Source: Fredinandcohnia onubensis
GTDB lineage: Bacteria > Bacillota > Bacilli > Bacillales > Bacillaceae_L
Assembly (NCBI RefSeq): GCF_002734285.1
Contig: NZ_NSEA01000009.1
Location: 62,001-126,000 of the forward strand
DNA: 64,000 nucleotides
Direction: 5' to 3'
In this document: positions 44,453-54,579 of the stretch, in pieces
Layout of the letters: every line of letters begins with the position of its first letter
How positions within the stretch are numbered: the stretch's first letter is position 1
The notes under the pieces: generated by a model
Seen by the model: the letters and a program-made list of their open reading frames with translations, nothing else
What the model was told of the DNA's origin: nothing
The model's database searches: none
Program-made: the position numbers and the translations under genes

Positions 44453-45306
44453 TACTTATTCATATCTTGGATCCCAGGACTATGTTCATTTGGCATTTCT
44501 GGTAGCACAGGCACTGGATAACCGTCTGGAGGTGCAACGACTTTAAGTTCACCATCAGCTCTACTTGGGGACTCGCCTTGGAAGATTTGTCCCATCATTG
44601 TATCGTCCAGTCTAAAGTTGAATTGTGCATTATTAAAGCCCATTTCAATGTATTTTCTACATTCTGGATATTTATTGATATCATAATTTGGAACAGGGAA
44701 AATTTTACCCCAATCTACACCTAGTGTTTCCAAAGCTTTGGCAAATGCATTTTGATGAGCATTGTCACGAACAATTAAGAAAGCCAATGTTTCTCTAAAC
44801 GTTTTATTTGTGCTCATTTCATATATTCTTGTTTTTTGGAGAACGCCTGTTGACTCCAATGAGACATTATTTATTAAATTACTAATTAAATTTCCATGAT
44901 CATAAACATAGTTTCCGTTCCAAGGGTTACCTGCCGCATCAACAGGTAGTGAGCTTTGCGCTCCCATTATAAAATGATGTGGATTCGCGTGCTTAATTGC
45001 TTCCTCTAGGGGAGCACCTGTACTTCCACCAAAACCAACTGCTTCTTCCCCAGACCCATTTAATAATTGGTTAATCGTAGTTTGAACTAGTTCCACATGG
45101 CTAATTTCTTCGAGAAAGATACCTCTAATTAGGTCGCGAAACTGCTTTAGGTTTCCACGGAAGTTGGAACTTTGAAAGAAAAATTGCATCATAGTTCTCA
45201 TTTCGCCAAACCTACCACCCAATGTTTCTTGAAGAACCTTTGCTGCAGCAGGATCAGGTTTGTCAGGAACAATAATATTAATCAAATCCTCTTTATAAAA
45301 ATACAT
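44452..45306 (-). CDS. Manganese catalase (YdbD-like)
   Basis: A 284-residue ferritin-like di-manganese catalase that breaks hydrogen peroxide to water and oxygen. The metal ligands are expected in ETLGGRFGEMRTMMQFFFQ, GIFLEEISHVELVQ and LIVRDNAHQNAFAKALE, each with the Glu/His pairs of the family. The C-terminal tail is Pro/Gly-rich. It resembles the YdbD/CotJC group, some of which are spore-associated. ATG at 45306 with TTGGAGGG upstream. TerC and a Mn riboswitch elsewhere in the window fit an organism with active Mn handling. Confidence 0.92.
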   Translation of the reverse strand: MYFYKEDLINIIVPDKPDPAAAKVLQETLGGRFGEMRTMMQFFFQSSNFRGNLKQFRDLIRGIFLEEISHVELVQTTINQLLNGSGEEAVGFGGSTGAPLEEAIKHANPHHFIMGAQSSLPVDAAGNPWNGNYVYDHGNLISNLINNVSLESTGVLQKTRIYEMSTNKTFRETLAFLIVRDNAHQNAFAKALETLGVDWGKIFPVPNYDINKYPECRKYIEMGFNNAQFNFRLDDTMMGQIFQGESPSRADGELKVVAPPDGYPVPVLPEMPNEHSPGIQDMNK

Positions 45307-45505
45307 GACTTCCCTCCAAGTATAAGTATTGTTTTTACATAATTACTATCTGTTTAAGTAATAAAAATTATCCTCTAGTGTCTGATTCGCAGATTTATTA
45401 TTTTTCAAGTGAAAGTATTTAAATTGCATATCGAGTTGAGTAGAAATATGAAGATAATAGCTGAAAAATAAAGGAAAGTTTGATTGTGTTCGTTTACATA
45501 ATGAT
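45307..45505. other. Intergenic region between the catalase and SulP genes
   Basis: Divergent control region; no gene seen. The catalase promoter must lie here but no clear -35/-10 pair was found. Confidence 0.4.
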
Positions 45506-45534
45506 TTCACATATTTATCACATTCAGTTATACT
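45506..45534 (+). promoter_or_regulatory. SigA promoter of the SulP gene
   Basis: TTCACA (45506-45511), 17 bases, TATACT (45529-45534). The transcript would have about 100 bases of leader including a hairpin, GACTTTCA/TGAAAGTC, at 45556-45578. Confidence 0.7.
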
Positions 45535-45639
45535 ATGTTTTGTTCACGACGGACCCGACTTTCATGAGAGTTGAAAGTCAAAAAATATGAAGGCAAATGC
45601 CTGAGTAAAACATTAATCAAAATAGAAAGAGGTGCTGAT

Positions 45640-47118
45640 TTGAATTTATCAACATTTAAAACTGAATGGTTTGGCAATGTGCGAGGAGATATCATGGCAG
45701 GGATTGTTGTTGCACTTGCGCTAATTCCTGAGGCAATTGCCTTTTCACTAATTGCAGGAGTTGACCCAATGATAGGGTTGTACGCCTCATTTTGTATTGC
45801 AGTCACGATTGCATTTGTTGGGGGAAGACCTGGTATGATTTCTGCAGCAACAGGTGCAACTGCATTGTTAATGGTAACATTGGTTGCAGATTATGGCCTC
45901 CAATACTTACTTGCTGCAACGATTTTAACGGGAATTATCCAAATTATCATGGGTGTGTTAAAGCTTGGGAGACTTATGAAATTTGTCCCTCGTTCAGTCA
46001 TGACTGGTTTCGTGAACTCACTTGCGATCCTTATTTTTGCGGCTCAATTACCGCATTTTGCAGGTGAAACATGGCAAATGTACGCAATGGTAGCAGGAGC
46101 ATTAGCGATTATTTATATCTTCCCGCGTTTGACAAAGGCTGTTCCATCACCATTAGTAGCTATCATTGTTATGACAGTAATAGCAGTATTAACCAATAGT
46201 GGAGTACGTACAATTGGAGATATGGGGGAACTTCCATCAACTTTACCCATTTTTTTACTCCCTGATATACCGTTGAATTTTGAAACATTAAAAATTATTT
46301 TCCCTTATTCTTTATCAATCGCAATCGTTGGATTAGTTGAGTCATTATTAACAGCTTCGATTGTTGATGATATGACAGATACAGAAAGTGATAAAAATAA
46401 AGAAGCACGTGGACAAGGGATAGCAAATATTGTTTCGGGTTTCTTTGGGGGAATGGCAGGTTGTGCGATGATCGGACAATCTGTAATTAACGTCAAATCG
46501 GGTGGTCGTGGAAGACTTTCTGCGTTTGTTGCCGGAGTATTTTTAATGGTCTTAATCTTAGTCCTTAAAGATTTCTTAGTTCAAATTCCAATGGCAGCCC
46601 TCGTTGGGGTGATGTTCATGGTTTCAATCGGAACGTTTGACTGGTCTGCATTACGTACTCTTCATAAGGTTCCAATTACAGATACAATTGTCATGGTTGT
46701 AACAGTGATCACAGTTTTACAGACACATGACCTCTCAAAAGGTGTACTAGTTGGAATCATACTGAGTGCAATTTTCTTTGCCTCTAAGATTTCAAAAGTA
46801 AAAGTTACAAGTCTTTCAGCACAGAATTCGCAAAAGAAAGTGTACCATGTTTCAGGGCAGTTGTTCTTCGCTTCAGTTACTGATTTTGTAAATAGCTTTG
46901 ATTATAAAGATGATGTCAAAGAAATAGATTTAGACCTATCAAATGCACACCTTTGGGATGACTCTGCGGTTGGCGCAATTGATAAAGTCGTCTTTAAATA
47001 TCATCAAAATGGTATTAAAGTAAATATTAAAGGATTAAATACAGAAAGCAATAAATTAGTTGAGAAACTTGCAGTATACAAGACACCTGGTGCTCTTGAA
47101 AAAGCAGGAAATCAATAA
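45640..47118 (+). CDS. SulP-family anion transporter with STAS domain
   Basis: A 492-residue SLC26/SulP-type transporter, with about 11-12 membrane helices (about 12-385) and a C-terminal cytoplasmic STAS domain (about 395-490). The family signature near the N-terminus is [30 protein letters not shown]. Substrates in the family include sulfate, bicarbonate and dicarboxylates; the sequence alone does not decide. TTG at 45640 with AAAGAGGTG is the likely start; a longer frame from 45571 passes through the leader hairpin. Confidence 0.9.
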   Translation: MNLSTFKTEWFGNVRGDIMAGIVVALALIPEAIAFSLIAGVDPMIGLYASFCIAVTIAFVGGRPGMISAATGATALLMVTLVADYGLQYLLAATILTGIIQIIMGVLKLGRLMKFVPRSVMTGFVNSLAILIFAAQLPHFAGETWQMYAMVAGALAIIYIFPRLTKAVPSPLVAIIVMTVIAVLTNSGVRTIGDMGELPSTLPIFLLPDIPLNFETLKIIFPYSLSIAIVGLVESLLTASIVDDMTDTESDKNKEARGQGIANIVSGFFGGMAGCAMIGQSVINVKSGGRGRLSAFVAGVFLMVLILVLKDFLVQIPMAALVGVMFMVSIGTFDWSALRTLHKVPITDTIVMVVTVITVLQTHDLSKGVLVGIILSAIFFASKISKVKVTSLSAQNSQKKVYHVSGQLFFASVTDFVNSFDYKDDVKEIDLDLSNAHLWDDSAVGAIDKVVFKYHQNGIKVNIKGLNTESNKLVEKLAVYKTPGALEKAGNQ

Positions 47119-47126
47119 GATAGGGA

Positions 47127-47160
47127 AACGCGCTGTCAATATGGCAGCGTGTTTTTTTGT
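47127..47160 (+). terminator. Terminator after the SulP gene
   Basis: ACGCGCTG / CAGCGTGT stem (one G-U) followed by T7. Confidence 0.82.
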
Positions 47161-47240
47161 CTATATAAATTATTATTATTAGGAAACAATAGAAGATAAC
47201 TTCAAAATTTTTACAGTTAGAGTAACTGAGGTGCCTTTTT

Positions 47241-47771
47241 GTGAATGCAATCTATGGTTTAATTTGGCTAGCAGCGCTATTTATTTGGGGAGATTGGAGA
47301 AATTATAAAAAATACTATCCAACATACCTCTTTTTGCTATTAGGGGATTTTCTTTATTTATATTTGTTATCTGACAAGTTTGCGATGTGGACATATACCC
47401 CTAAAGGTGTTGATGAGGGAATTGGACTGACCAACACACATATTGTTCTTTCAATAATGGCTATAAAATATCCAGCAACCATACTCATTTTTTTAGGAAG
47501 ATACCCAGAAGAACGCACCTGGGTCAAACAGTTGTTATATATCTTAATATGGTGCGGCATATATGCTGTGAATGAAGCGGTGGATTTTTTTGTTGGACTT
47601 ATAAAATATGATCATGGTTGGAGCTTGGGGTGGTCAGTCTTATTTAACCTCGTGATGTTCTCCATTCTTCGCCTACATTATGTGCGGCCATTTCGTGCCT
47701 GGGTCGCATCACTCATATTTATCCTCTTTCTATGGCATATCTTCGATGTTCCTTCCTCGGTGTTTCGATAA
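47241..47771 (+). CDS. CBO0543-type membrane protein
   Basis: A 176-residue integral membrane protein with about five helices. Trp-rich ends and WGDWRNYKKYYPTYLFLLLG, followed by NTHIVLSIMAIKYPATILIF, match the CBO0543 family of Firmicute membrane proteins of unknown function. GTG at 47241 with GAGGTG upstream. It stands alone with its own terminator. Confidence 0.78.
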   Translation: MNAIYGLIWLAALFIWGDWRNYKKYYPTYLFLLLGDFLYLYLLSDKFAMWTYTPKGVDEGIGLTNTHIVLSIMAIKYPATILIFLGRYPEERTWVKQLLYILIWCGIYAVNEAVDFFVGLIKYDHGWSLGWSVLFNLVMFSILRLHYVRPFRAWVASLIFILFLWHIFDVPSSVFR

Positions 47772-47793
47772 ATCTAACTATATATATCGCACT

Positions 47794-47824
47794 TACTACT
47801 GAAATGTTCTCAGTAGTATTTTTT
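47794..47824 (+). terminator. Terminator after the CBO0543 gene
   Basis: TACTACTGA / TCAGTAGTA stem followed by six T residues. Confidence 0.88.
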
Positions 47825-48015
47825 AATTCCCCTTGTGGTTCCTATTTGAAGGATAGGAATACCTTCCTAATGGGAAATAAGAATGGGTTCCTATATGAAT
47901 AAGAATAGATGGTGATACATTATTTTGACAATTTCCGGCAAAATAGACTTACAGATGAAAATAATAGAAATCAATTATGAATTAGTTATCATTTAGGAAA
48001 TATGGAGAAATGAAC

Positions 48016-49332
48016 ATGAACCTTATCAAAATGTTTGAGCAAAAAAGTATTGGTGAATTAATTAATCTCGTAGCTACGGCATTTAATAGTTTAAAAGATA
48101 TCCTGTATATTTTGCAAGTTGACCAATCCGGTTATACATACCTGTATGCTAATCAATCTGGATTATCAATTCTTAATACCGATGAAACTCTGTTTGGTAA
48201 AACGATGGACGAGTATTTACCAAAGGAAAAACTACAGTATCTTAAAATGTTTTATAAAAAGGCTGTATCTACTAAACAAGTAGTTACATTTGAAGACGAG
48301 ATCATGTTACCAGATGGCCAAATTATGATTAATGAAACGGTACTAACACCAATCATTGATGGAGAAATTGTATATCTTGTTGCAATCGTACGCGATGTAA
48401 CAGATAAAACATTGAGACTAAAAGAACTTCAACAATATAAAAGGGCCGAACAAGCAAGAAGAGAAAGTGAAGAAACCTTTCGAATCATCGCGGAGAATTC
48501 TGTTGATATCATCAAAGTACTTACACCAGACGGGGATATTACTTATCTTTCTCCTTCAATTGAGGACATTTTAGGATACCCTGTACAAATGATGATTGGT
48601 AAATCGCTTATTGAAACCATACATCCTGATGACAGAGAAAAGATGAACGACGTATATCAAAACCTGATTGAAACAAAAGAAAATGTCGACATTGAAATAA
48701 GACGTAAACACCAGGATGGTCATTTTGTATGGTTACATTCAGACTTAATACCCGTTCTAAGCTCAGAAGGACAGCTTGAAAAAATAGTTGTGATTTCAGG
48801 GGATATTACTGAGTTCAAACGAAAAGTGAAAAAACTGGAGAAACTAGCCTATTATGACCATTTGACAGGACTGCCTAATAGACGCATCTTTTTAGATCGG
48901 CTCCAACAGTCTATGTTTACAACAGATCGTAGAGGAAATTTAACAGCATTACTGGTTTTAGACTGTGATAATTTCAAACAAATAAATGATAACCTGGGTC
49001 ATGATATTGGGGATGAAGTTATTAAAGAATTCTCCAATCGAATACGTAGAGTGATTCGCGACACGGATACACTTTCACGGGTGGGTGGGGATGAATTTAC
49101 AGTCGTTATTCCAGAGATAATCGACGAGCAGCAAGTAATAGACATTTCGAATCGAATTTTGAATGCAGTAAACCAGCCTATGGAAATAAAAGAACACGTG
49201 CTGAATATCACAACTAGTATTGGTATTTCCTTTTACCCACATCATGGAATAGACATAGAAGAATTGTTTAAAAAGGCTGATGAGAATCTTTATAAATCCA
49301 AAGCACTTGGGGGAAATACATTTTCGTTATAG
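48016..49332 (+). CDS. PAS-PAS-GGDEF diguanylate cyclase
   Basis: A 438-residue soluble enzyme predicted to make c-di-GMP. It has two PAS sensor domains (about 20-135 and 148-270; the second with a PAC-like KHQDGHFVWLHSDLIP) and a GGDEF domain (about 275-435). The active-site GGDEF is near residue 357, and the RDTD four residues plus five upstream is an intact inhibitory I-site (RxxD). ATG at 48016 is preferred over 48010 because the GGAG site is eight bases away instead of two. It is the first gene of a five-gene plus-strand signalling block. Confidence 0.92.
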   Translation: MNLIKMFEQKSIGELINLVATAFNSLKDILYILQVDQSGYTYLYANQSGLSILNTDETLFGKTMDEYLPKEKLQYLKMFYKKAVSTKQVVTFEDEIMLPDGQIMINETVLTPIIDGEIVYLVAIVRDVTDKTLRLKELQQYKRAEQARRESEETFRIIAENSVDIIKVLTPDGDITYLSPSIEDILGYPVQMMIGKSLIETIHPDDREKMNDVYQNLIETKENVDIEIRRKHQDGHFVWLHSDLIPVLSSEGQLEKIVVISGDITEFKRKVKKLEKLAYYDHLTGLPNRRIFLDRLQQSMFTTDRRGNLTALLVLDCDNFKQINDNLGHDIGDEVIKEFSNRIRRVIRDTDTLSRVGGDEFTVVIPEIIDEQQVIDISNRILNAVNQPMEIKEHVLNITTSIGISFYPHHGIDIEELFKKADENLYKSKALGGNTFSL

Positions 49333-49364
49333 AAAGGTATGCCATCATAAAAAGGGGGATAAAA

Positions 49365-52346
49365 ATGGCAGGACTATCTTTTTTAAAGCAGTTAACTAGG
49401 TTATCAAATGAGACCGTAAATCTATCTGGAAAATTGAATACAATAATGGAACATGATACTTATCTATTAAAAGAACTAATTGATAATCATCCGCATGCGG
49501 TTCTAGCTTTTGATGTGAATGTGAATTTATTACATTATAACCCTTCAGTTCTAAAAATATTTGGTTACAATGAAAAGGAATTACCTAGTAAGTTAAAACA
49601 ATATCTACACGAAAATGACAAATACAAAAGAAATAAATTTTATCAGCGTGCATTGCAGGGGAAAGTACAGAACTATCAAACCGCTGTAACACATGCAAAT
49701 GGAGAAATAATTTATATCGATGTTAATTTAATTCCAATAAAAAATAGTGATGGGGACACGACCATTATTTATGCAGTAGCAAAAGATATAACAACATATG
49801 TTCAACATGAAAAAGAATTAGTCAAAATCAAAGGCAGTCTCGAATTAGCACAAAAAGTAGGTGCCATCGGCAGCTATGATTATGACATTATTGAAGATGA
49901 AGCGTATTGGTCAAATCAGATGTATGTCCTATTTGGAATTGAAAATATTGATGGATTTGTTCCGACATTTAATAGTATTTCAGAACTAGCTCATCCAGAT
50001 GATCGAGAAAAGTTTAAAAAGGCTATTTTATCCGCTATAGAAGAAAAAAGAAACTTGGGTTTTGAATTTAGAATCCTTCGTAAAGATGGTACAGTTGTTT
50101 ATGTATATAACCAAGCAGATGTAATATTGGATGAAAATAAGAAACCTGTTCGATTTATAGGAACTGTTCAAGATATTACTAAACGAAGAACTGCAGAACT
50201 AAAGCTTAAAGAAAGTGAAAATCGAATCGAACATATCTTTGATAATTTAGAGGTAGGTATTTGGTCTTATGATGTAAAAAAAGCAAGGTACATGTTGATT
50301 TCCAAAGGTGCTGAAACCATTAGCGGGTATTCGCCAACTGATTTTTATAATCGACTTTCTTGGGATTCGCTCGTACATCCAGATGATTTTCCTGCTTTTC
50401 AAGAACATCAAATGAATATACAAAAGGGTCAAAATTTCTTTCATCAATACCGGATTATTCATCGGAATGGTGATATCGTCTGGGTTCAAGAACAGGTATT
50501 ACCTGTTTTGGATGAGAACGGTCATGTTATACGGCTTGACGGGATCGTTTCAAATATTACAGAGCAAAAAGAATTTGAAAAGAAAATTCAACATCTAGCA
50601 TTTCACGATTATTTAACAAAACTACCAAACCGGATGCTTTTTGAAAATAAAATAAATGAACTAATTTCGGCATCAAACCAGATTAACAAGCATTTTTCAA
50701 TTCTATATATAGATTTAGACAGGTTTCGAAATATCAATGAATCGCTTGGACACCAAATTGGTGACAAATTGCTTTTTGAGTTTAGTCAAAGAGTGAATAT
50801 GTTGCTCAACAAAAACACTTTATTTGCAAGATTAGGTGGCGATGAATTTGGCGTTATTTTATGGGATTATGAAGAATCAGATTACCCAAATAAGGCCGCT
50901 AAGTTAATCATAGATTGTCTAGACCTACCAGTTAATATTGAAGATTTCGAATTAATCATAACTACAAGTGTTGGAATTAGTACATTTCCCGAGAATGGAA
51001 AAACTATAGAGGAATTAATAAAAAATGCGGATGCAGCTTTGTATAGGGCAAAGGCAAGTGGTAAAAATACGTATCAAATCTATTCCTCCTCACTGAGTAT
51101 TAATTCTTTCAAACAGTATTACCTTGAAAGGGATTTAAGAAAATCGATTGAGAACAATCAATTAGTCGTATATTTTCAACCAAGGGTTGATTCAGGTACA
51201 GGCAAAATTGTTAGTGCTGAAGCATTAGTGCGGTGGGAGCATCCCGTTTGGGGGCTAGTCTCGCCACTTGAATTTATCCCACTTGCAGAAGAAACGGGTT
51301 ATATTAATGAAATTGGTGATTGGGTATTAGACCAAGTGTGTCAAAATATTGCTAAATGGGAGCAGCAAAATCTTGAAGTAGTTCCAATTTCAGTGAATAT
51401 ATCTGCACAACGTTTTTTAAAAAGTGATTGGAAGGCAAAATTGGGTGCTATTCTAGAAAATAACAATACAAATCCTTCTTTAATTGAACTTGAAATTACA
51501 GAAACAACCATGATTAAGCATGAGGAAGCTGTTAAACTAGCTTTGCAATATATTAAGAGCATTGGGTTGAAAATTGCATTAGATGATTTTGGGACAGGCT
51601 ATTCCTCTATCACTTATTTAAAGGATTACCCTATTGATACAATTAAGATTGATCAGTCCTTTACTAAACACATTGCAAAGACAAATAATGTTGAAACCAT
51701 TATTAAATCTCTTATTTTTATGGCTAAAGGTTTAGACATGAATGTTGTAGCAGAAGGTGTGGAAACAATCGAACAGTTATCATTCCTAAGACAACAGGAA
51801 TGTCAAGAAATTCAAGGCTATATCTTTAGCAAACCAGTACCAGAAGAGACATTTCAAAATTTATTAAGAAAAATGATATTGAAGCCAACCTTTAATAGCA
51901 ATACGGCTAAATTCTCAAATAGAAGACGATATTACAGGATTAATCTTTTATTTCCACTAAGTTCCCAAATGACATTAACTACTATACTTGGAAATCAGGT
52001 TGAGTTAGGGAATACGGAGATCTTAATTGAAGACATTGGGCCAGGTGGGTTAAGGTTTTTATCAACTATCCAGTTACCTGTACGTCCGGATATCACCTAT
52101 CAATTCAAAACTAAGATTATGGGTGAAATCATTACCTTAAATGGACATGTTGTATGGAAAGAAGAAGTGAAGGGAATCTTCCAATATGGTCTTAAGTTTA
52201 TTATGGATGAGACTCAAAGAGATGTACTCGTAAAGTTTTTGAATCATTTTACTCTACAATTGCGCAATAACCCATTTGTCCCAAATTGTGATTTTGTGAA
52301 AGAAGAAAAAATTAGTTATTTACTAAGAGCAACCCCAAATGAATAA
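49365..52346 (+). CDS. PAS-rich GGDEF-EAL-PilZ c-di-GMP protein
   Basis: A 993-residue protein with three PAS domains (about 30-150, 155-275 and 280-405), a GGDEF domain (about 410-570, intact ARLGGDEF near 490), an EAL phosphodiesterase domain (about 585-830, intact AEALVRWEHP near 618, DDFGTGYSS present) and a C-terminal PilZ c-di-GMP-binding domain (about 850-965; NRRRYYRI and EDIGPGG, the latter departing from the usual NxSxxG). The residues where an I-site should be (NKNT) are not RxxD. ATG at 49365 with AAGGGGGAT. It may be a bifunctional enzyme with its own c-di-GMP sensor. Confidence 0.92.
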   Translation: MAGLSFLKQLTRLSNETVNLSGKLNTIMEHDTYLLKELIDNHPHAVLAFDVNVNLLHYNPSVLKIFGYNEKELPSKLKQYLHENDKYKRNKFYQRALQGKVQNYQTAVTHANGEIIYIDVNLIPIKNSDGDTTIIYAVAKDITTYVQHEKELVKIKGSLELAQKVGAIGSYDYDIIEDEAYWSNQMYVLFGIENIDGFVPTFNSISELAHPDDREKFKKAILSAIEEKRNLGFEFRILRKDGTVVYVYNQADVILDENKKPVRFIGTVQDITKRRTAELKLKESENRIEHIFDNLEVGIWSYDVKKARYMLISKGAETISGYSPTDFYNRLSWDSLVHPDDFPAFQEHQMNIQKGQNFFHQYRIIHRNGDIVWVQEQVLPVLDENGHVIRLDGIVSNITEQKEFEKKIQHLAFHDYLTKLPNRMLFENKINELISASNQINKHFSILYIDLDRFRNINESLGHQIGDKLLFEFSQRVNMLLNKNTLFARLGGDEFGVILWDYEESDYPNKAAKLIIDCLDLPVNIEDFELIITTSVGISTFPENGKTIEELIKNADAALYRAKASGKNTYQIYSSSLSINSFKQYYLERDLRKSIENNQLVVYFQPRVDSGTGKIVSAEALVRWEHPVWGLVSPLEFIPLAEETGYINEIGDWVLDQVCQNIAKWEQQNLEVVPISVNISAQRFLKSDWKAKLGAILENNNTNPSLIELEITETTMIKHEEAVKLALQYIKSIGLKIALDDFGTGYSSITYLKDYPIDTIKIDQSFTKHIAKTNNVETIIKSLIFMAKGLDMNVVAEGVETIEQLSFLRQQECQEIQGYIFSKPVPEETFQNLLRKMILKPTFNSNTAKFSNRRRYYRINLLFPLSSQMTLTTILGNQVELGNTEILIEDIGPGGLRFLSTIQLPVRPDITYQFKTKIMGEIITLNGHVVWKEEVKGIFQYGLKFIMDETQRDVLVKFLNHFTLQLRNNPFVPNCDFVKEEKISYLLRATPNE

Positions 52347-52474
52347 TTAGGGGTGCTCTCTCTTTTTTACATATGGAAAAAACTAGTCCATTTAACACTT
52401 AAAATAAACTCCACCCAAAGATATAGGTATGATATCCTATAACAGAGTATATGGAAAATAACAGGGGTGGAGTA

Positions 52475-54556
52475 ATGGCAGATATTGAAAAAATAAATAT
52501 TCTCTTAGTGGATGATCGTCCAGAGAATTTATTAGCCTTAGAAGCTATAATTGAAAGGGAAGATTATAACTTAATTAAAGCTAATTCTGGAGAAGAAGCT
52601 TTAAAGTGTCTTTTAAAATACGAATTCGCTGTTATTCTTTTAGATGTTCAAATGCCAGGAATTGATGGGATTGAAACAGCCAAAATCATCAAAGCACGTG
52701 AGAAAACAAAAAATATTCCACTTTTATTTATAACTGCTAATAATATGGATTCGGATCATATTTTTAAGGGGTACTCTGTTGGTGCGATTGATTATATTTT
52801 AAAGCCTGTTGACCCAATTGTTTTAAAGGCAAAGGTTGATGGCTTTGTTGAAATTTATACAATAAAAAAGCAGCTTATGAAACAAACAGAATTACTTGAG
52901 ATAAAAAATAAAGAAATTGAATACATGGCATTACATGATTATTTAACAGGTTTACCAAACCGAAGAATGTTCCAGGATGAACTAACTGCTTGGGTGAAGG
53001 AATCTAAAAAAAGGAACCAAGCAATCGGAGTTGTTGTTTTAGATATTGACTTCTTCAAATATGTGAACGATTCACTTGATTTTAATACTGGTGATCGGGT
53101 GCTTAAAGAAATTGCGAAACGTTTAAAAACAACGGTAAGGGATGAAGATTTTGTTGCAAGATTTGGTGGTGATGAGTTCTCCATTATTTTACCGAATACA
53201 GATCGTGAGGAGACGCTAGAAATTGCTACAAATATTTATAATGCATTCAATGAGCCTCTATACATTGATCATTATGAATTGTTTTTTACAGCAAGTGTTG
53301 GACTGAGTATATTCCCTTATGACGGAGAAGATTCGGTAACTCTTGTGAAAAACGCGGGTACAGCGTTGTTTCGCGCAAAAGAGCAAGGAAAAAACAATTA
53401 TAAAGTATATCACTCTGGGATGAACTTTCAATCATATCGGACGTTTATCATGCAAAATGATTTACGTAAAGCAATTGAACGGCAAGAACTCTCAATCGTT
53501 TATCAGCCACGTATGGAACTTGCAAACGGCAAGATAAAAAGTGCGGAAGCTTTATTACGGTGGGAACATCCAAAATGGGGAACATTGTCACCAAGTGAAT
53601 TCATTCCATTAGCTGAAGAAACTGGGCAAATCATTGAAATTGGTGAATGGGTACTTACAACTGTTTGCAGCCAATTAAATGAATGGAAGAATGCTGATTT
53701 TTATCCAATAAGGATTGCTGTTAACTTTTCAGCACAACATTTTCTTCAAAAAAATTTAGTCGATAAAATCAAACGAATTTTATTGGAATATAACGTAAGT
53801 CCTAGCTTAATAGAGATTGAAATTACTGAATCAGTTATATTAGGAAATGAGACTGTAATTTCCAAAACTCTTCAACAATTAAAGGACATGGGGATACAAG
53901 TAAGTATCGATGACTTCGGGACTGGCTACTCGTCTTTAAGCTATTTGCGACGTTTCCCAATCCATGCGCTGAAAATAGATAGGACTTTTATTCAAGAGAT
54001 TTCTAACGGCTCCCCTGCCGAAACTGTATTAACAGAAACAATCATATCATTAGCACATAATTTAAATATGTCCGTAATTGCCGAAGGAGTAGAGACTGAG
54101 AAACAGTTGGCTGTTTTACAGCAGTTTAAGTGTGAAGAGATTCAAGGATACTTATTAAGCCCTCCATTAATAAAGGAAAAATTTGAGGCGTTTCTCTTAG
54201 GCCATAACGAAATAGACTTTATTGCTGAAAAGAATAGAACTTCATCTTCCTATCAAGGAACTATATCTTCTAATACAGAACCTGAGATATTCGAACATCC
54301 AAGAGAAATAAAAGGTACCATTCAGGTAACAAAGGAAGTTTTTGGCCTTTCCTCAAGAGAATTGGATGTTTTTGAGCTTCTATTATCGGGATTAACCAAT
54401 AAGGAAATTTCGGAAAAATTATTTATTAGTGAGCATACCGTGAAAAACCATATTACAAGGATTTTCCAAAAAATGAATGTTACTGATCGAGTTCAAGCAA
54501 TTGCACTAGTATATCAAACATGTTTTGATTTCAACGACTCAACGATTAGTAAATAA
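52475..54556 (+). CDS. REC-GGDEF-EAL-LuxR response regulator
   Basis: A 693-residue protein with an unusual order: receiver domain 5-125 (phospho-acceptor Asp57 in LLDVQMPGIDG), GGDEF 150-312 (ARFGGDEF at 229-235 with I-site RDED at 222-225), EAL 325-570 (AEALLRWEHP at 357-366) and a C-terminal LuxR-type helix-turn-helix 620-685 (LSSRELDVFELLLSGLTNKE and ISEHTVKNHITRIFQKM). Both catalytic motifs look intact. It would join phosphorelay input, c-di-GMP turnover and DNA binding in one chain. ATG at 52475 has GGGGTGGAG upstream. The hybrid kinase gene begins 24 bases after its stop, so the two are probably co-transcribed partners. Confidence 0.92.
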   Translation: MADIEKINILLVDDRPENLLALEAIIEREDYNLIKANSGEEALKCLLKYEFAVILLDVQMPGIDGIETAKIIKAREKTKNIPLLFITANNMDSDHIFKGYSVGAIDYILKPVDPIVLKAKVDGFVEIYTIKKQLMKQTELLEIKNKEIEYMALHDYLTGLPNRRMFQDELTAWVKESKKRNQAIGVVVLDIDFFKYVNDSLDFNTGDRVLKEIAKRLKTTVRDEDFVARFGGDEFSIILPNTDREETLEIATNIYNAFNEPLYIDHYELFFTASVGLSIFPYDGEDSVTLVKNAGTALFRAKEQGKNNYKVYHSGMNFQSYRTFIMQNDLRKAIERQELSIVYQPRMELANGKIKSAEALLRWEHPKWGTLSPSEFIPLAEETGQIIEIGEWVLTTVCSQLNEWKNADFYPIRIAVNFSAQHFLQKNLVDKIKRILLEYNVSPSLIEIEITESVILGNETVISKTLQQLKDMGIQVSIDDFGTGYSSLSYLRRFPIHALKIDRTFIQEISNGSPAETVLTETIISLAHNLNMSVIAEGVETEKQLAVLQQFKCEEIQGYLLSPPLIKEKFEAFLLGHNEIDFIAEKNRTSSSYQGTISSNTEPEIFEHPREIKGTIQVTKEVFGLSSRELDVFELLLSGLTNKEISEKLFISEHTVKNHITRIFQKMNVTDRVQAIALVYQTCFDFNDSTISK

Positions 54557-54579
54557 ATGTACATGAAAGGAACCCATTC

